A stretch of DNA of 64,000 nucleotides from Lentzea nigeriaca (GTDB taxonomy: Bacteria > Actinomycetota > Actinomycetes > Mycobacteriales > Pseudonocardiaceae): assembly GCF_016907955.1 (NCBI RefSeq), contig NZ_JAFBCX010000006.1, forward strand, positions 1 to 64,000, read 5' to 3'. A program made the translations under genes and the position numbers. The stretch's first letter is position 1. The number at the start of each line of letters is the position of its first letter. The notes beneath the pieces were generated by a model. The model was not told the origin of the DNA. It made no database searches and saw only the letters and a program-made list of their open reading frames with translations. Of the stretch, positions 1 through 9,345 are shown one piece after another.

Positions 1-791
<791 letters not shown>

Positions 792-938
792 GACCGCTGA
801 CCTATGTCCCCTCCGGCGCACACCTGCTGTAGTGCGCCTGCTGACTTGCTGTGGCAGTCCCACTGGCTGTGGGTGCTGAGCCCGTTCACCTGACGGTACC
901 TGGCCTACCCCGTTTCAGGGGAGGACCAGCGTCCCCCT

Positions 939-980
939 GACACGCCGATCAGGCCAGTTAACCGGTCACATCGGCGTGTC
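939..980. repeat. Inverted repeat upstream of clpX
   Basis: Arms GACACGCCGAT (939–949) and ATCGGCGTGTC (970–980) are perfectly complementary over 11 bp around a 20-nt spacer. It lies between the clpP2 terminator hairpin and the clpX start. It could be a second terminator arm or an operator for clpX; the sequence does not decide. Confidence 0.5.
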
Positions 981-993
981 GGGTGGGTACGCG

Positions 994-1028
994 ATGCCCA
1001 AGGACTGGGGTTCCCAGTCCTTGGGCAT
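994..1028 (-). terminator. Terminator-like hairpin after clpP2
   Basis: A perfect 16-bp stem: 994–1009 pairs with 1013–1028 around a 3-nt loop, starting 6 bp beyond the clpP2 stop codon. No clear U-run follows, as is common for high-GC actinobacterial terminators. It would end the clpP1–clpP2 transcript before clpX. Confidence 0.75.
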
Positions 1029-1033
1029 ACCCA

Positions 1034-1663
1034 TCAGGACTTGGCGGAAAGCTTGCGGTAGGGCAGCACCGAGTCGACGATGCCGTACTCCTTGGCCTCG
1101 TCGGCCGTGAGGATCCGGTCGCGCTCGATGCTCTCGCGGACCTCCTCTGCCGTCCGGTTCGTGTGCCGCGCGAGGGTGGACTCCATCAGGCGGCGCACGC
1201 GCTGGATCTCGTTCGACTGGATCTCCAGGTCGGACACCTGACCGTACGCGCCCTCCATCGAAGGCTGGTGGATCAGGATTCGCGCGTTCGGCAGCGCGTG
1301 GCGCTTGCCGGGCGTGCCCGCGGCCAGCAGCACCGCGGCGGCCGAGGCGGCCTGGCCGAGGCAGTACGTCTGGATGTCCGGGCGGACGAACTGCATGGTG
1401 TCGTAGATGGCCATCAGCGAGGTGAACGAGCCACCCGGCGAGTTGATGTACATCAGGATGTCGCGGTCCGGGTCCTCGGACTCGAGCACCAGCAGCTGCG
1501 CCATGACGTCGTTGGCGGAGGCGTCGTCAACCTGCACGCCGAGGAAGATGATGCGCTCCTCGAACAGCTTGTTGTACGGGTTCGACTCCTTCATGCCGTA
1601 GCTGGTGCGCTCGACGAACGAGGGCAGCACGTACCGCGACTGAGGCATGTGGAACTGGCTCAC
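1034..1663 (-). CDS. clpP2: ATP-dependent Clp protease proteolytic subunit ClpP2
   Basis: Serine protease subunit of the ClpP barrel, 209 aa. Catalytic triad by family alignment: Ser107 in GQAASAAAV, His132 in ILIHQPS and Asp182 in IERDRILTA. Actinobacteria carry two ClpP proteins that form a mixed ClpP1P2 tetradecamer. This is the downstream copy, with the start 20 bp after the clpP1 stop, so the two are co-transcribed. It is slightly longer than ClpP1, with an N-terminal extension typical of propeptide-bearing ClpP2. The upstream partner is clpP1 and the downstream neighbour is clpX, the same order as in mycobacteria. Confidence 0.97.
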   Translation of the reverse strand: MSQFHMPQSRYVLPSFVERTSYGMKESNPYNKLFEERIIFLGVQVDDASANDVMAQLLVLESEDPDRDILMYINSPGGSFTSLMAIYDTMQFVRPDIQTYCLGQAASAAAVLLAAGTPGKRHALPNARILIHQPSMEGAYGQVSDLEIQSNEIQRVRRLMESTLARHTNRTAEEVRESIERDRILTADEAKEYGIVDSVLPYRKLSAKS

Positions 1664-1683
1664 TTCGAGATCTCCTCAGCTTC

Positions 1684-2298
1684 CTAGTTGCCCGAGCGCA
1701 CGGACTGGGGGCGGGTGACGACCTTGTCGACAAAGCCGTACTCCAGCGCCTCCTGCGCGGTGAACCAGCGGTCGCGGTCCGAGTCCTGGATGATCCGCTC
1801 GACCGGCTGGCCGGTGTGCTCGGCGATGAGCTCCGCCATCTCGCGCTTGGTGCGCGTCAGCATGTCCGCCTGGATCGCGATGTCCGCGGCCGTACCGCCG
1901 ACGCCGGCCGACGGCTGGTGCATGAGGATGCGCGCGTGCGGGAGCGCGTGGCGCTTGCCGGGGGCACCCGCGGAGAGCAGGAACTGCCCCATCGAGGCCG
2001 CGAGGCCCATCGCGTAGGTGGCCACGTCCGGCTCGATCAGCTGCATCGTGTCGTAGATGGCCATGCCCGCCGTGACGGAGCCACCCGGCGAGTTGATGTA
2101 GAGGGTGATGTCCTTCTCGGGGTCCTCAGCGGCGAGAAGCAGCAGCTGAGCGGTGATCTGGTTGGCGATGCCCTCTTCGACCTGCGATCCCAGGACGATG
2201 ATCCGCTCGCGGAGCAGCCGCTCGTACACCGAGTCGTTGAGGTTCATCCCGGCGGTGGCCGACCGCATCTCGGGGGTCGGGAAGGAGTGCTGCGTCAC
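1684..2298 (-). CDS. clpP1: ATP-dependent Clp protease proteolytic subunit ClpP1
   Basis: Serine protease subunit of the Clp complex, 204 aa. Catalytic residues by alignment: Ser102 in GLAASMGQF, His127 in ILMHQPS and Asp176 in SDRDRWFTA. First gene of the clpP1–clpP2 pair. The initiator is an ATG at 2298–2296. It lies 116 bp downstream of tig and is separated from it by a hairpin, so the pair probably has its own promoter between 2299 and 2370. Confidence 0.97.
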   Translation of the reverse strand: MTQHSFPTPEMRSATAGMNLNDSVYERLLRERIIVLGSQVEEGIANQITAQLLLLAAEDPEKDITLYINSPGGSVTAGMAIYDTMQLIEPDVATYAMGLAASMGQFLLSAGAPGKRHALPHARILMHQPSAGVGGTAADIAIQADMLTRTKREMAELIAEHTGQPVERIIQDSDRDRWFTAQEALEYGFVDKVVTRPQSVRSGN

Positions 2299-2369
2299 GT
2301 CTGCCTGCCTAACTCCAGGTGGAACGAATCTGGATGCGAAAAACTCTCTGCGACCGACCTTAACGAAGG

Positions 2370-2401
2370 CGGGCGGCGTCAGATGCCCGACACCGCCCGC
2401 G
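2370..2401 (-). terminator. Hairpin between tig and clpP1
   Basis: Arms 2370–2381 and 2390–2401 pair over 12 bp. Read on the minus strand the single mismatch becomes a G·U pair, so the stem is complete only in tig orientation. It starts 14 bp after the tig stop codon and lacks a long U-run. Probable tig terminator. Confidence 0.6.
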
Positions 2402-2414
2402 TTCGCTGACAGCT

Positions 2415-3761
2415 TTACTTCTCGCCGTCCTCATCGGACTTGGTCTCACCGAAGAGCTCGTCGAGGTCCAGCTTCTGACCAGCCGAGTCGCTCACGGTGG
2501 CCTGACGCACGACGCTCGCGAGCGCCTTGCCCCTGCGGACGTCGGCGAAGATCGCGCCGAGCTGGCCCGACTGCTGGGCGCGCTTGACGTACTCGTCGGG
2601 GCTGATGCCGAAGCGCTGGGCCTGGTAGATGATCCGCTCGGTCAGCTCGCCGTCGGACACGGTGACCTGCTCGGCGTCGGCGATGGAGTCGAGCACCAGC
2701 TGCGTCTTGACGGCCTGCTCGGCGGCCTTGCGCAGCTCCGCGTCGAACTCCTCCTCCGTCTGCCCCTGCTCGGTCAGCCACTCGGCGAACTTCGCCTCGT
2801 CGTGGTCGAAGGCGTGCACGGCGTCGTGCTTGCGGGCGTCGATCTCGCCCTGGACGATGCCCTCCGGCAGCGGCACCTCGGTGGTCTCGAGCAGCGCCTC
2901 GAGCACCTTGTCGCGCGCCTGGACGCCCTGCTGCATCTTCTTGACGCGGCCCAGGCGGGTCTGCAGGTCGGCCTTGAGCTCGTCGAGCGTGTCGAACTCG
3001 CTGGCGAGCTGCGCGAACTCGTCGTCGAGCTCGGGGAGCTGACGCTCCTTGACGGTGTTCAGCACGACGGTGACCTCGGCCTCGCGGCCCTGGTGCTCAC
3101 CGGCGACGAGCGTGGTGGTGAACGTCTTGGTCTCGCCCTCGGAGGCACCGATCAGGGCGTCGTCGATACCTTCGACGAGCTGGCCGGAGCCGATCTCGTA
3201 GGACAGGCCGCTGGTGCGCGCCTCCTCGACCTCTTCACCGTCGACCGTGGCCGACAGGTCGACGATGACGAAGTCGCCGGTCTCGGCGGGGCGGGACACA
3301 CCGGTCAGCGTGCCGAAGCGCGCACGGAGCTCGTCGAGCTGCGTCGCCACGTCCTCGTCGGTGACCTCCTGCTCGTCGACCGTGACCGCGAGCTCGCCGA
3401 ACGCGGGCACGGTGATCTCGGGACGAACGTCGACCTCGGCGGTGAACTCGAGCGTCGCGCCGTCCTCGATCTTCGTGACCTCGAAGTCGGGCCGGCCGAG
3501 CGTGCGCACCTCACCCGCGGAGACAGCCTCCAGGTACTTGGCCGGGATGGCCTCCTGGATGACCTCGTCCAGCACCGGAGCGCGGCCGATGCGGCTCTCC
3601 AGCACCTTGGCGGGGGCCTTGCCCGGACGGAAACCGGGGATGCGGACCTGCTTCGCGAGCTTCCGGTACGCCTGGTCGAAGTTCGACTTGAGCTCGTCGA
3701 ACGGCACCTCGACGTTGATCCGGACCCTCGTCGGGCTCAGGTGCTCGACGGTGCTCTTCAA
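2415..3761 (-). CDS. tig: Trigger factor, ribosome-associated chaperone
   Basis: Ribosome-bound chaperone and peptidyl-prolyl isomerase, 448 aa from the chosen start. I choose TTG 3761–3759 because it gives the canonical N-terminus (M)[19 protein letters not shown] and has a GAGGAG Shine-Dalgarno 6 nt upstream. A longer in-frame start at 3869 would add 36 unconserved residues. The ribosome-docking signature GFRPGKAP lies at residues 43–50. The FKBP-type PPIase domain and the long helical C-terminal region follow, ending in an acidic tail ([11 protein letters not shown]). The tig–clpP1–clpP2–clpX order couples folding and degradation, as in other actinobacteria. Confidence 0.96.
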   Translation of the reverse strand: MKSTVEHLSPTRVRINVEVPFDELKSNFDQAYRKLAKQVRIPGFRPGKAPAKVLESRIGRAPVLDEVIQEAIPAKYLEAVSAGEVRTLGRPDFEVTKIEDGATLEFTAEVDVRPEITVPAFGELAVTVDEQEVTDEDVATQLDELRARFGTLTGVSRPAETGDFVIVDLSATVDGEEVEEARTSGLSYEIGSGQLVEGIDDALIGASEGETKTFTTTLVAGEHQGREAEVTVVLNTVKERQLPELDDEFAQLASEFDTLDELKADLQTRLGRVKKMQQGVQARDKVLEALLETTEVPLPEGIVQGEIDARKHDAVHAFDHDEAKFAEWLTEQGQTEEEFDAELRKAAEQAVKTQLVLDSIADAEQVTVSDGELTERIIYQAQRFGISPDEYVKRAQQSGQLGAIFADVRRGKALASVVRQATVSDSAGQKLDLDELFGETKSDEDGEK

Positions 3762-4213
3762 CGTGGACTCCTCGTAACGAACAAGAACGTGCAGACAGCC
3801 GGTACCGCCTGATGTGGCGCCCGGATTCCCAGCGAGTCTAGGCGAGACCCGCCAAGTGACCACCGCCACCCCGGCTCACGCAGCTCGCGATCTCCCTCCG
3901 GCCCTCTTCCCAACGCCGCCCAGAGACAGCCGGTCCGAGCCGTCCCAGGGCAGGGCGACGGGCCGTGTTTTTGTTCGCTCGGCGAACAACTTCACCGAAA
4001 AGAGTCACCCAACTACGGCCCGTCGAAGACCCCGTCTCAATTTCACTCTTTCGGCGGCAACGACCATTCCGCCACGATCGAGATGACTCCATAAGCACTA
4101 ATCGTCGCCGCGCAGCCGACAGGTAGCGTTACAGCTCCCGCACCATCCGTAACAGGACCACGGGAACGAACGAGAAAAAGTCGTCGCATCGATTTACTCC
4201 GAGGATCCGCCTG
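3762..4213. other. Intergenic region between divergent tig and LysR gene
   Basis: 452 bp with no supported gene. It must hold the tig and LysR promoters. The only clear structure is the 19-bp palindrome at 3971–3989, listed separately. Short frames here have no Shine-Dalgarno and no recognisable protein content. Confidence 0.6.
3971..3989. promoter_or_regulatory. 19-bp palindrome, candidate operator upstream of tig
   Basis: TTGTTCGC and GCGAACAA are perfect 8-bp arms around a 3-nt centre, 210 bp upstream of the tig start and 225 bp upstream of the LysR gene. The GTTCGC/GCG core resembles the half-sites described for the actinobacterial Clp regulator ClgR, but the spacer is 3 nt rather than 5. 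The regulator is therefore only a suggestion. Confidence 0.45.
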
Positions 4214-5113
4214 ATGGAGACACGCCAGCTTCTCGCGTTCACGACCGTGGTACAGACAGGGAGCTTCACCAAGGCCGCAGCCACGCTCAACTGCTCGCAG
4301 CCAACCATCACCACCCGCATCAAGGCCCTCGAGGAGACCCTCGGCGTAGTCCTTTTCCGCCGCCTCCCGAGAGGTATCCAGATGACGTCGGCGGGCGTCG
4401 AACTGCTCCCCTTCGCACGAAACATCATCAACCTCACCGAAAAGGCTCGAAAAGCCATAACGATGAACGGTGAGCCCCACGGCAAACTCGTCATCGGCTC
4501 CGCACAGAGTTTGACCGACTACCGTCTGCTACCACTCATCGAATACATGTGCTGGCGCTACCCCTCCGTACAACTCTCACTGCACTCGCGGAACACCCTG
4601 AACAACCTGAACTCGGTCCGCGACGGAGCCCTCGACTGCGCCTTCTTCATCGGCGCCATCGAACCCCGCGAGGGCCTGGAAACCACCGTCCTGTGCCCCG
4701 AGCCCCTGGTGATGGTCGCGGGCCCGAACCACGCGCTGACCCAACGCCAGTCCCTGACCGACGACGACTTCGCGAGCACCACCCTGATCCGAGCCGAGAA
4801 CGGCGCCTCCTACCACGAGCTCTTCGAGAACTCCCTGGGCCACGACGACACCCGAGCCCCCGTCCTCGAACTGGACTCCGTCGACGCCGCCAAACGAGCC
4901 GTGGCCTCAGGCCTGGGCATCGCCCTGATGCCCGAAGTGACCGTGGCGACAGAACTCGCCGACGGCAGGTTGGTCCGCTTGCCCTGGTCCGCGAACTTCC
5001 GCGTCTACACGCAGTTCGGCTGGCGCCAGGACAACTCGACGAACCCGGCGGTGACGGCTCTGGTGTCCGCAGCGGCCCAGGTTGTGAGCGACCAGGTCGC
5101 CTCCCTGACCTGA
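4214..5113 (+). CDS. LysR-family transcriptional regulator
   Basis: 299 aa, the usual length for the family. The N-terminal winged helix-turn-helix covers about residues 1–60 (ETRQLLAFTTVVQTGSF, then SQPTITTRIKALEETLG), followed by a linker helix and a periplasmic-binding-protein-like effector domain from about residue 92 (KLVIGSAQSLTDYRLLPLIE). A GAGGA Shine-Dalgarno sits 8 nt before the ATG. LysR regulators usually control a divergent neighbour, but here that is tig, 450 bp away, so the target is unclear. It converges on the LacI gene across a strong terminator. The ligand cannot be predicted. Confidence 0.9.
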   Translation: METRQLLAFTTVVQTGSFTKAAATLNCSQPTITTRIKALEETLGVVLFRRLPRGIQMTSAGVELLPFARNIINLTEKARKAITMNGEPHGKLVIGSAQSLTDYRLLPLIEYMCWRYPSVQLSLHSRNTLNNLNSVRDGALDCAFFIGAIEPREGLETTVLCPEPLVMVAGPNHALTQRQSLTDDDFASTTLIRAENGASYHELFENSLGHDDTRAPVLELDSVDAAKRAVASGLGIALMPEVTVATELADGRLVRLPWSANFRVYTQFGWRQDNSTNPAVTALVSAAAQVVSDQVASLT

Positions 5114-5165
5114 CAGGAAGCCGAAGGCGAGCCGAACGAACCAATACCGGGCCTGGTGGGGGTGG

Positions 5166-5220
5166 GTCCCGTCACGAGTCGTGCCCGATCGTCCTGCTCC
5201 GGCACGGCTCGTGACGGGAC
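5166..5220. terminator. Bidirectional terminator between LysR and LacI genes
   Basis: A 20-bp stem (5166–5185 with 5201–5220) with a single T·G wobble and a 15-nt loop, lying between two convergent genes. It can fold on either transcript. Confidence 0.8.
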
Positions 5221-5301
5221 ACGGCCCAACCGGTGATCAGATTGGCGGAGCCCCGGAAACGGACTCCCAACCGGCAGACGCCGACGCAACCGGGGGACGA
5301 C

Positions 5302-6297
5302 CTACGGACGCGACACGCCCACCACCCCGGTACTCCCCCGAACCACCAACGCGGGCAACACATCCTCGACGTCAGTGGGCGAAGCCCCAGCCAGCACCGC
5401 CCCCAACGCCCGAGCAGCCCGAGCCCCGAACGCGAACGTGTCCCGGGACAACGCGGTCAACCGCCCGTGCTGACACAAGACCGAGTCGTCCCAAGCAACA
5501 ATCGACAACTCCGAGGGCACCGCGACCCCGAGCGAAGCAGCCACCTCAGCCCCAGCCACCGCCATCACATCGTTGTCATAAACGATCGCCGTAGGCGGCT
5601 CCCCACCAGACAACAACGCCCGAGTAGCCGAAGCCCCAGCCTCGGCCGTGTAGTCCCCAGCGACGATCACACCGTCCACGACAGACGCCGAGAACGCCTG
5701 ATCCCGCCGAACGGTGTGCAACAACGACGACAACCCGGCAACCCGAGCAATCCGCCGATGCCCCAACGACTTCAGATACTCGACAACCGAAGTCATGGCC
5801 GCATAGTCGTCGGCCCACACAGAGGCCAACGAACCGTGGTGCCCGGCCCCACCCACGACAACGGCCGGCAACCCAAGATCAGACATCAGTTCAACCCGAG
5901 GATCCGACACCAAGAGATCCACGAGGAACACGCCGTCGACCCGATGCTCGGCCCACCACCGCCGGTAGAGCTCGATCTCCTCTTCCCGAGAAGACACGAC
6001 CTGCAGCAGCAAGGCAGCTGACATCTCAGACTGCATCCCAGCGATCAGCTGAAAGAAGAACGCCTCGTCCCCAAGGGCCCGAGGCGGCCGCACGAGCACG
6101 AGCCCCACCGCGTCAGCAGAGGCGGACGACAACGCCCGAGCGGTGACAGAAGGCCGATACCCCAACGAAGACGCGACGGCGAGCACCCGAGCCCGAGTCG
6201 CCTCGGACACACCGGACCGCCCGTTCAACGCGAGCGACACAGCCCCCTTCGACACCCCTGCCGCGGCCGCGATGTCCTTGATGGTCGGCCTCTTCAC
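5302..6297 (-). CDS. LacI-family transcriptional repressor of the mannoside operon
   Basis: 331 aa. The N-terminal LacI helix-turn-helix is clear (TIKDIAAAAGVSKGAVSLAL, residues 5–24), with the hinge helix near RPSVTARALSS and a ribose-binding-protein-like sensor domain after about residue 60 (DAVGLVLVRPP; EHRVDGVFLVDLL; YDNDVMAVAG). It is divergent from the sugar ABC operon, with 99 bp between the two starts. That gap contains the perfect palindrome at 6353–6364, so this protein most likely represses the operon and probably itself. The inducer is inferred, not seen: a mannose-containing sugar, from the downstream GH38 gene. Confidence 0.92.
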   Translation of the reverse strand: MKRPTIKDIAAAAGVSKGAVSLALNGRSGVSEATRARVLAVASSLGYRPSVTARALSSASADAVGLVLVRPPRALGDEAFFFQLIAGMQSEMSAALLLQVVSSREEEIELYRRWWAEHRVDGVFLVDLLVSDPRVELMSDLGLPAVVVGGAGHHGSLASVWADDYAAMTSVVEYLKSLGHRRIARVAGLSSLLHTVRRDQAFSASVVDGVIVAGDYTAEAGASATRALLSGGEPPTAIVYDNDVMAVAGAEVAASLGVAVPSELSIVAWDDSVLCQHGRLTALSRDTFAFGARAARALGAVLAGASPTDVEDVLPALVVRGSTGVVGVSRP

Positions 6298-6352
6298 GCG
6301 AGCACACCCTGTCCGGAACGAGACAACAAGACGTCCGGAGGCTAGCCGGAGA

Positions 6353-6364
6353 TAAACCGGTTTA
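6353..6364. promoter_or_regulatory. LacI-type operator of the mannoside operon
   Basis: TAAACCGGTTTA, a perfect 12-bp palindrome with the central CpG expected for LacI-family operators. It lies 33 bp before the ATG of the binding-protein gene and 56 bp from the repressor start. It is flanked by partly matching GCTAG/CTAGC tracts. Confidence 0.7.
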
Positions 6365-6396
6365 GCTAGGGTCCGCGACCAAGGAGGTGGGTGTCA

Positions 6397-7662
6397 ATGA
6401 AGAGGCGCACGTTCCTCGCGGGCCTGGCGGCCCTCCCGATCACGTCGTCCGTCGCGGGCTGTGGTCTGTCGAGCAACACCGCAAGCAACTCGTCGGCGTC
6501 CGGGCAGGTCACCGGCGAGATCACGTTCCAGACGTGGTCGCTCAAGCCCAAGTACACCGACTACGTCAACGGTGTCATCGACGCGTTCCAGAAGCAGCAC
6601 CAGGGCACCGCGGTGAAGTGGGTGGACCAGCCCGCGGACGGGTACCTGGCCAAGGTCATGGCGGACGCGAGCGCGGGCAGCCTGCCCGACGTCATCAACG
6701 TGCCGCCGGACCTCAGCTTCCCGCTCGCCAGGGCGGGGCAGCTCGTCAACCTCGACGAGTCGCTCAAGGACGCCAAGCCCGAGTACCTCGAGAACGCCTG
6801 GCAGGCGTTCGAGATCCCCGGCAAGGGTGGCTGCTACGGCTTCCCGTGGTACCTCAACACCGGGCCGATCTTCTACAACAAGGCGCTGTTCCAGCAGGCC
6901 GGCCTCGACCCGGACAAGCCGCCGACGAACTTCAAGGAGCTGGAACAGCAGGCGCTTCAGCTCGCGCAGAAGAAGGTCGCCATGCTCGGCCAGACCCCGA
7001 GCATCGCCGACTTCGGGCTGTACGGCGTGAAGCTGTTCGAGAACGACAAGTTCACGTTCAACGAGCCCAAGGGCGTCGAGTTCGTCGAGACCTACAAACG
7101 GATGTACGACGCGGGCGCGCTGATCCCCGAGGCGCTGACGCAGAACTACACGGGCGCCGGCGCGAAGTTCATGGCGCAGCAGACCGCGCTCAGCCCCGGC
7201 AGCGCGTACGACCTCGGCAAGTTCAAGACCGACGCGCCCAGCCTGTACGCGAACATCGGCATCACCAAGCCCATCACGAACACGGGCAGCGCCAACATGT
7301 TCCTGCACGGCGTGAGCGTGCCGAAGAGCAGCAAGAACCAGGCGACGGCGCTCGCGTTCGGGCGGTTCGTCACCAACGCCGAGAACCAGGTGAAGTTCGC
7401 CAAGCTCGCATCGATCTTCCCGAGCACCAGCAAGGGCGGCGACGACCCGTACTTCACCACGGAGGACGGCAGCGACGAGGCACGCGTGCGGGTCGCGGCG
7501 GCCAAGCAGCTCAAGACCGCGGTGAACTACACGCCGGTGCAGTTCAGCGATCAGATGCGGGAAGCGCTGCTGCAGCAGCTCGCGGACGCGATGCTGGGCA
7601 AGAAGTCACCGAAGCAGGCGTTGGACGACGCCGTCAACGAGTGCAACCGGCTCCTCAAGTGA
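6397..7662 (+). CDS. ABC sugar transporter, extracellular solute-binding lipoprotein
   Basis: Family 1 sugar-binding protein, 421 aa. I choose ATG 6397 because the AAGGAGG Shine-Dalgarno (6381–6387) is 9 nt away; the in-frame GTG at 6391 is too close. The signal peptide begins MKRRTFLAGLAAL, with a twin-arginine-like KRRTFL start, and ends in a lipobox (VAGC, Cys22). The mature protein is therefore a lipoprotein outside the membrane. Motifs such as DVINVPPD, YGFPWYLNTGPIFYNKALF and the C-terminal GKKSPKQALDDAV are typical of carbohydrate binders. First gene of the operon; the permease follows after 10 bp. Confidence 0.93.
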   Translation: MKRRTFLAGLAALPITSSVAGCGLSSNTASNSSASGQVTGEITFQTWSLKPKYTDYVNGVIDAFQKQHQGTAVKWVDQPADGYLAKVMADASAGSLPDVINVPPDLSFPLARAGQLVNLDESLKDAKPEYLENAWQAFEIPGKGGCYGFPWYLNTGPIFYNKALFQQAGLDPDKPPTNFKELEQQALQLAQKKVAMLGQTPSIADFGLYGVKLFENDKFTFNEPKGVEFVETYKRMYDAGALIPEALTQNYTGAGAKFMAQQTALSPGSAYDLGKFKTDAPSLYANIGITKPITNTGSANMFLHGVSVPKSSKNQATALAFGRFVTNAENQVKFAKLASIFPSTSKGGDDPYFTTEDGSDEARVRVAAAKQLKTAVNYTPVQFSDQMREALLQQLADAMLGKKSPKQALDDAVNECNRLLK

Positions 7663-7672
7663 CCCCCGGAAA

Positions 7673-8542
7673 ATGACCCACAGACCCTACACGCCGTGGC
7701 TGTTCCTGCTGCCAGGACTGGCCGTCTGCCTCATGTTCACGATCTTCCCGTTCCTGAACATGATCGTGCTCGCGTTCACCGACGCGAGCGCGCTGGGCGG
7801 CGGCCAGTTCACCGGTGCGGACAACTTCGTGCGGATGGCGCAGGACCCGAAGTTCTGGGTGGCCGCGCGCAACAGCCTGCTGTACATGGTGTGCGTCGTG
7901 CCGCCGCTGGTGCTGTTGCCGCTGCTGATCGCGGTGCTCGCGCAGAAGATCGTGCCCGGCATCGGGATCTTCCGCACCGCGTTCTTCACGCCCGTGATCG
8001 CGTCCGCGGTCGTGGTCGGGCTCATCTGGACGTGGCTGCTCGACAGCCGCGGCCTGGTGAACAGCGTCGTGGAAGCGTTGGGCGGCACCAGGATCCCGTT
8101 TCTCACCGACTCGACGCTGCTGCTGATCAGCTCGATGGTGGTGACGGTCTGGCGCGGCCTCGGCTACTACATGGTGATCTACCTGGCCGCGCTCGCGAAC
8201 GTGCCGAAGGACCTGCACGAGGCGGCGATGGTCGACGGCGCGGGACCTGTGCGCCGCTTCTGGTCGGTCACCGTGCCCGCGCTCAGACCGACCATGGTGC
8301 TCATCGCGGCGCTGAGCGCGGTCAACGGGTTCCGCGTCTTCTCCGAGATCTATCTGCTGTCGGGAGGCACCGGCGGGCCGGGCGGGGCGAGCACCACGAT
8401 GGTGATGCTCATCCAGTCGGTCGGCCGCGGCCTCACCGGTGAGGTCGGCTACGCCTCGGCGCTGAGCTTCGTGCTGTTCGTGATCCTGCTGGGACTGCTG
8501 CTGATCACCCTCAAGCTCAACCGCAGGGAGGACCAGCTGTGA
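7673..8542 (+). CDS. ABC sugar transporter permease (MalF/UgpA type)
   Basis: 289 aa with six predicted membrane segments, the first at about residues 9–32 (WLFLLPGLAVCLMFTIFPFL). The cytoplasmic EAA loop that contacts the ATPase is EAAMVDGAGPVRRFWSVTVP at about residues 183–202. It forms a heterodimer with the next permease. Its stop codon overlaps the next start by 4 bp (GTGA), so the two are translationally coupled. No ATP-binding subunit is encoded in this operon. The pair probably uses a shared MsiK-like ATPase encoded elsewhere, as is usual for actinobacterial sugar importers. Confidence 0.93.
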   Translation: MTHRPYTPWLFLLPGLAVCLMFTIFPFLNMIVLAFTDASALGGGQFTGADNFVRMAQDPKFWVAARNSLLYMVCVVPPLVLLPLLIAVLAQKIVPGIGIFRTAFFTPVIASAVVVGLIWTWLLDSRGLVNSVVEALGGTRIPFLTDSTLLLISSMVVTVWRGLGYYMVIYLAALANVPKDLHEAAMVDGAGPVRRFWSVTVPALRPTMVLIAALSAVNGFRVFSEIYLLSGGTGGPGGASTTMVMLIQSVGRGLTGEVGYASALSFVLFVILLGLLLITLKLNRREDQL

Positions 8543-9345
8543 AGCTCGCACTCCGCTACGCAGGTCTGCTGGCCATCCTCGCCATCAGCATCGGGCCGTT
8601 CCTGTGGCAGTTCGCCACCAGCATCAAGGGCCCGAACGAGGACGTCTTCGTCCCCGACTTCATCCCGGACGACCCGACCTTCGGCAACTACGCCGCCGTC
8701 GCCGACGTGGTGCCGGTCTGGTCGTTCGCGCTCAACTCGCTGGCCGTCGCGAGCGTCAACGTCCTCACGAACTGCGTGGGCGCCGCGATGGCCGGCTACG
8801 CCCTGGCACGACTCAGGTTCCGCGGCCGCAGGTTCGCCGCGGTGATCTTCGCCGGCAGCATCCTGGTGCCGTTCGAGGCCATCCTGATCTCGCTGTTCCT
8901 GGTGATGCGGGGACTCGGGCTCACCAACACGCTCACCGGCGTCGTGCTGCCCGGCTCGATCGCCGCGCTCAACGTCCTGTTGCTGCGCAACGCCTTCCTC
9001 GCACTCCCCGCCGAAGTCGAGGAAGCCGCGATCATCGACGGCGCCAACGCGTGGCAGCGCTTCACCCGCCTCGCGCTGCCGTCGGTGAAGGGCACGCTGG
9101 TCGTGGTGGCGCTGTTCTCGTTCATGTTCAGCTGGGACGACTTCCTCTGGCCGCTCGTCGTGCTGAGCGACCAGGAGAAGTACACGCTCACCATCGGTCT
9201 CGCGTACCTCCAGGGCACATTCGTGCAGAACCAGCGGCTGGTGGCGGCGGGCACGATCATCGCCGTCCTCCCCCTGATCCTGCTGTTCCTTTTGCTGCAA
9301 AAGCACTTCTTCCGCGGTGTGGGAGAAGGCGCGATCAAGGGATGA
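8539..9345 (+). CDS. ABC sugar transporter permease (MalG/UgpE type)
   Basis: 268 aa, second inner-membrane subunit of the importer, with six predicted segments beginning YAGLLAILAISIGPFLWQF. The EAA loop is EEAAIIDGANAWQRFTRLAL. The protein starts at a GTG overlapping the upstream stop, and its own stop overlaps the start of the glycosidase gene (ATGA at 9342–9345). The five genes from 6397 to 13401 are therefore tightly coupled. Confidence 0.93.
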   Translation: MKLALRYAGLLAILAISIGPFLWQFATSIKGPNEDVFVPDFIPDDPTFGNYAAVADVVPVWSFALNSLAVASVNVLTNCVGAAMAGYALARLRFRGRRFAAVIFAGSILVPFEAILISLFLVMRGLGLTNTLTGVVLPGSIAALNVLLLRNAFLALPAEVEEAAIIDGANAWQRFTRLALPSVKGTLVVVALFSFMFSWDDFLWPLVVLSDQEKYTLTIGLAYLQGTFVQNQRLVAAGTIIAVLPLILLFLLLQKHFFRGVGEGAIKG

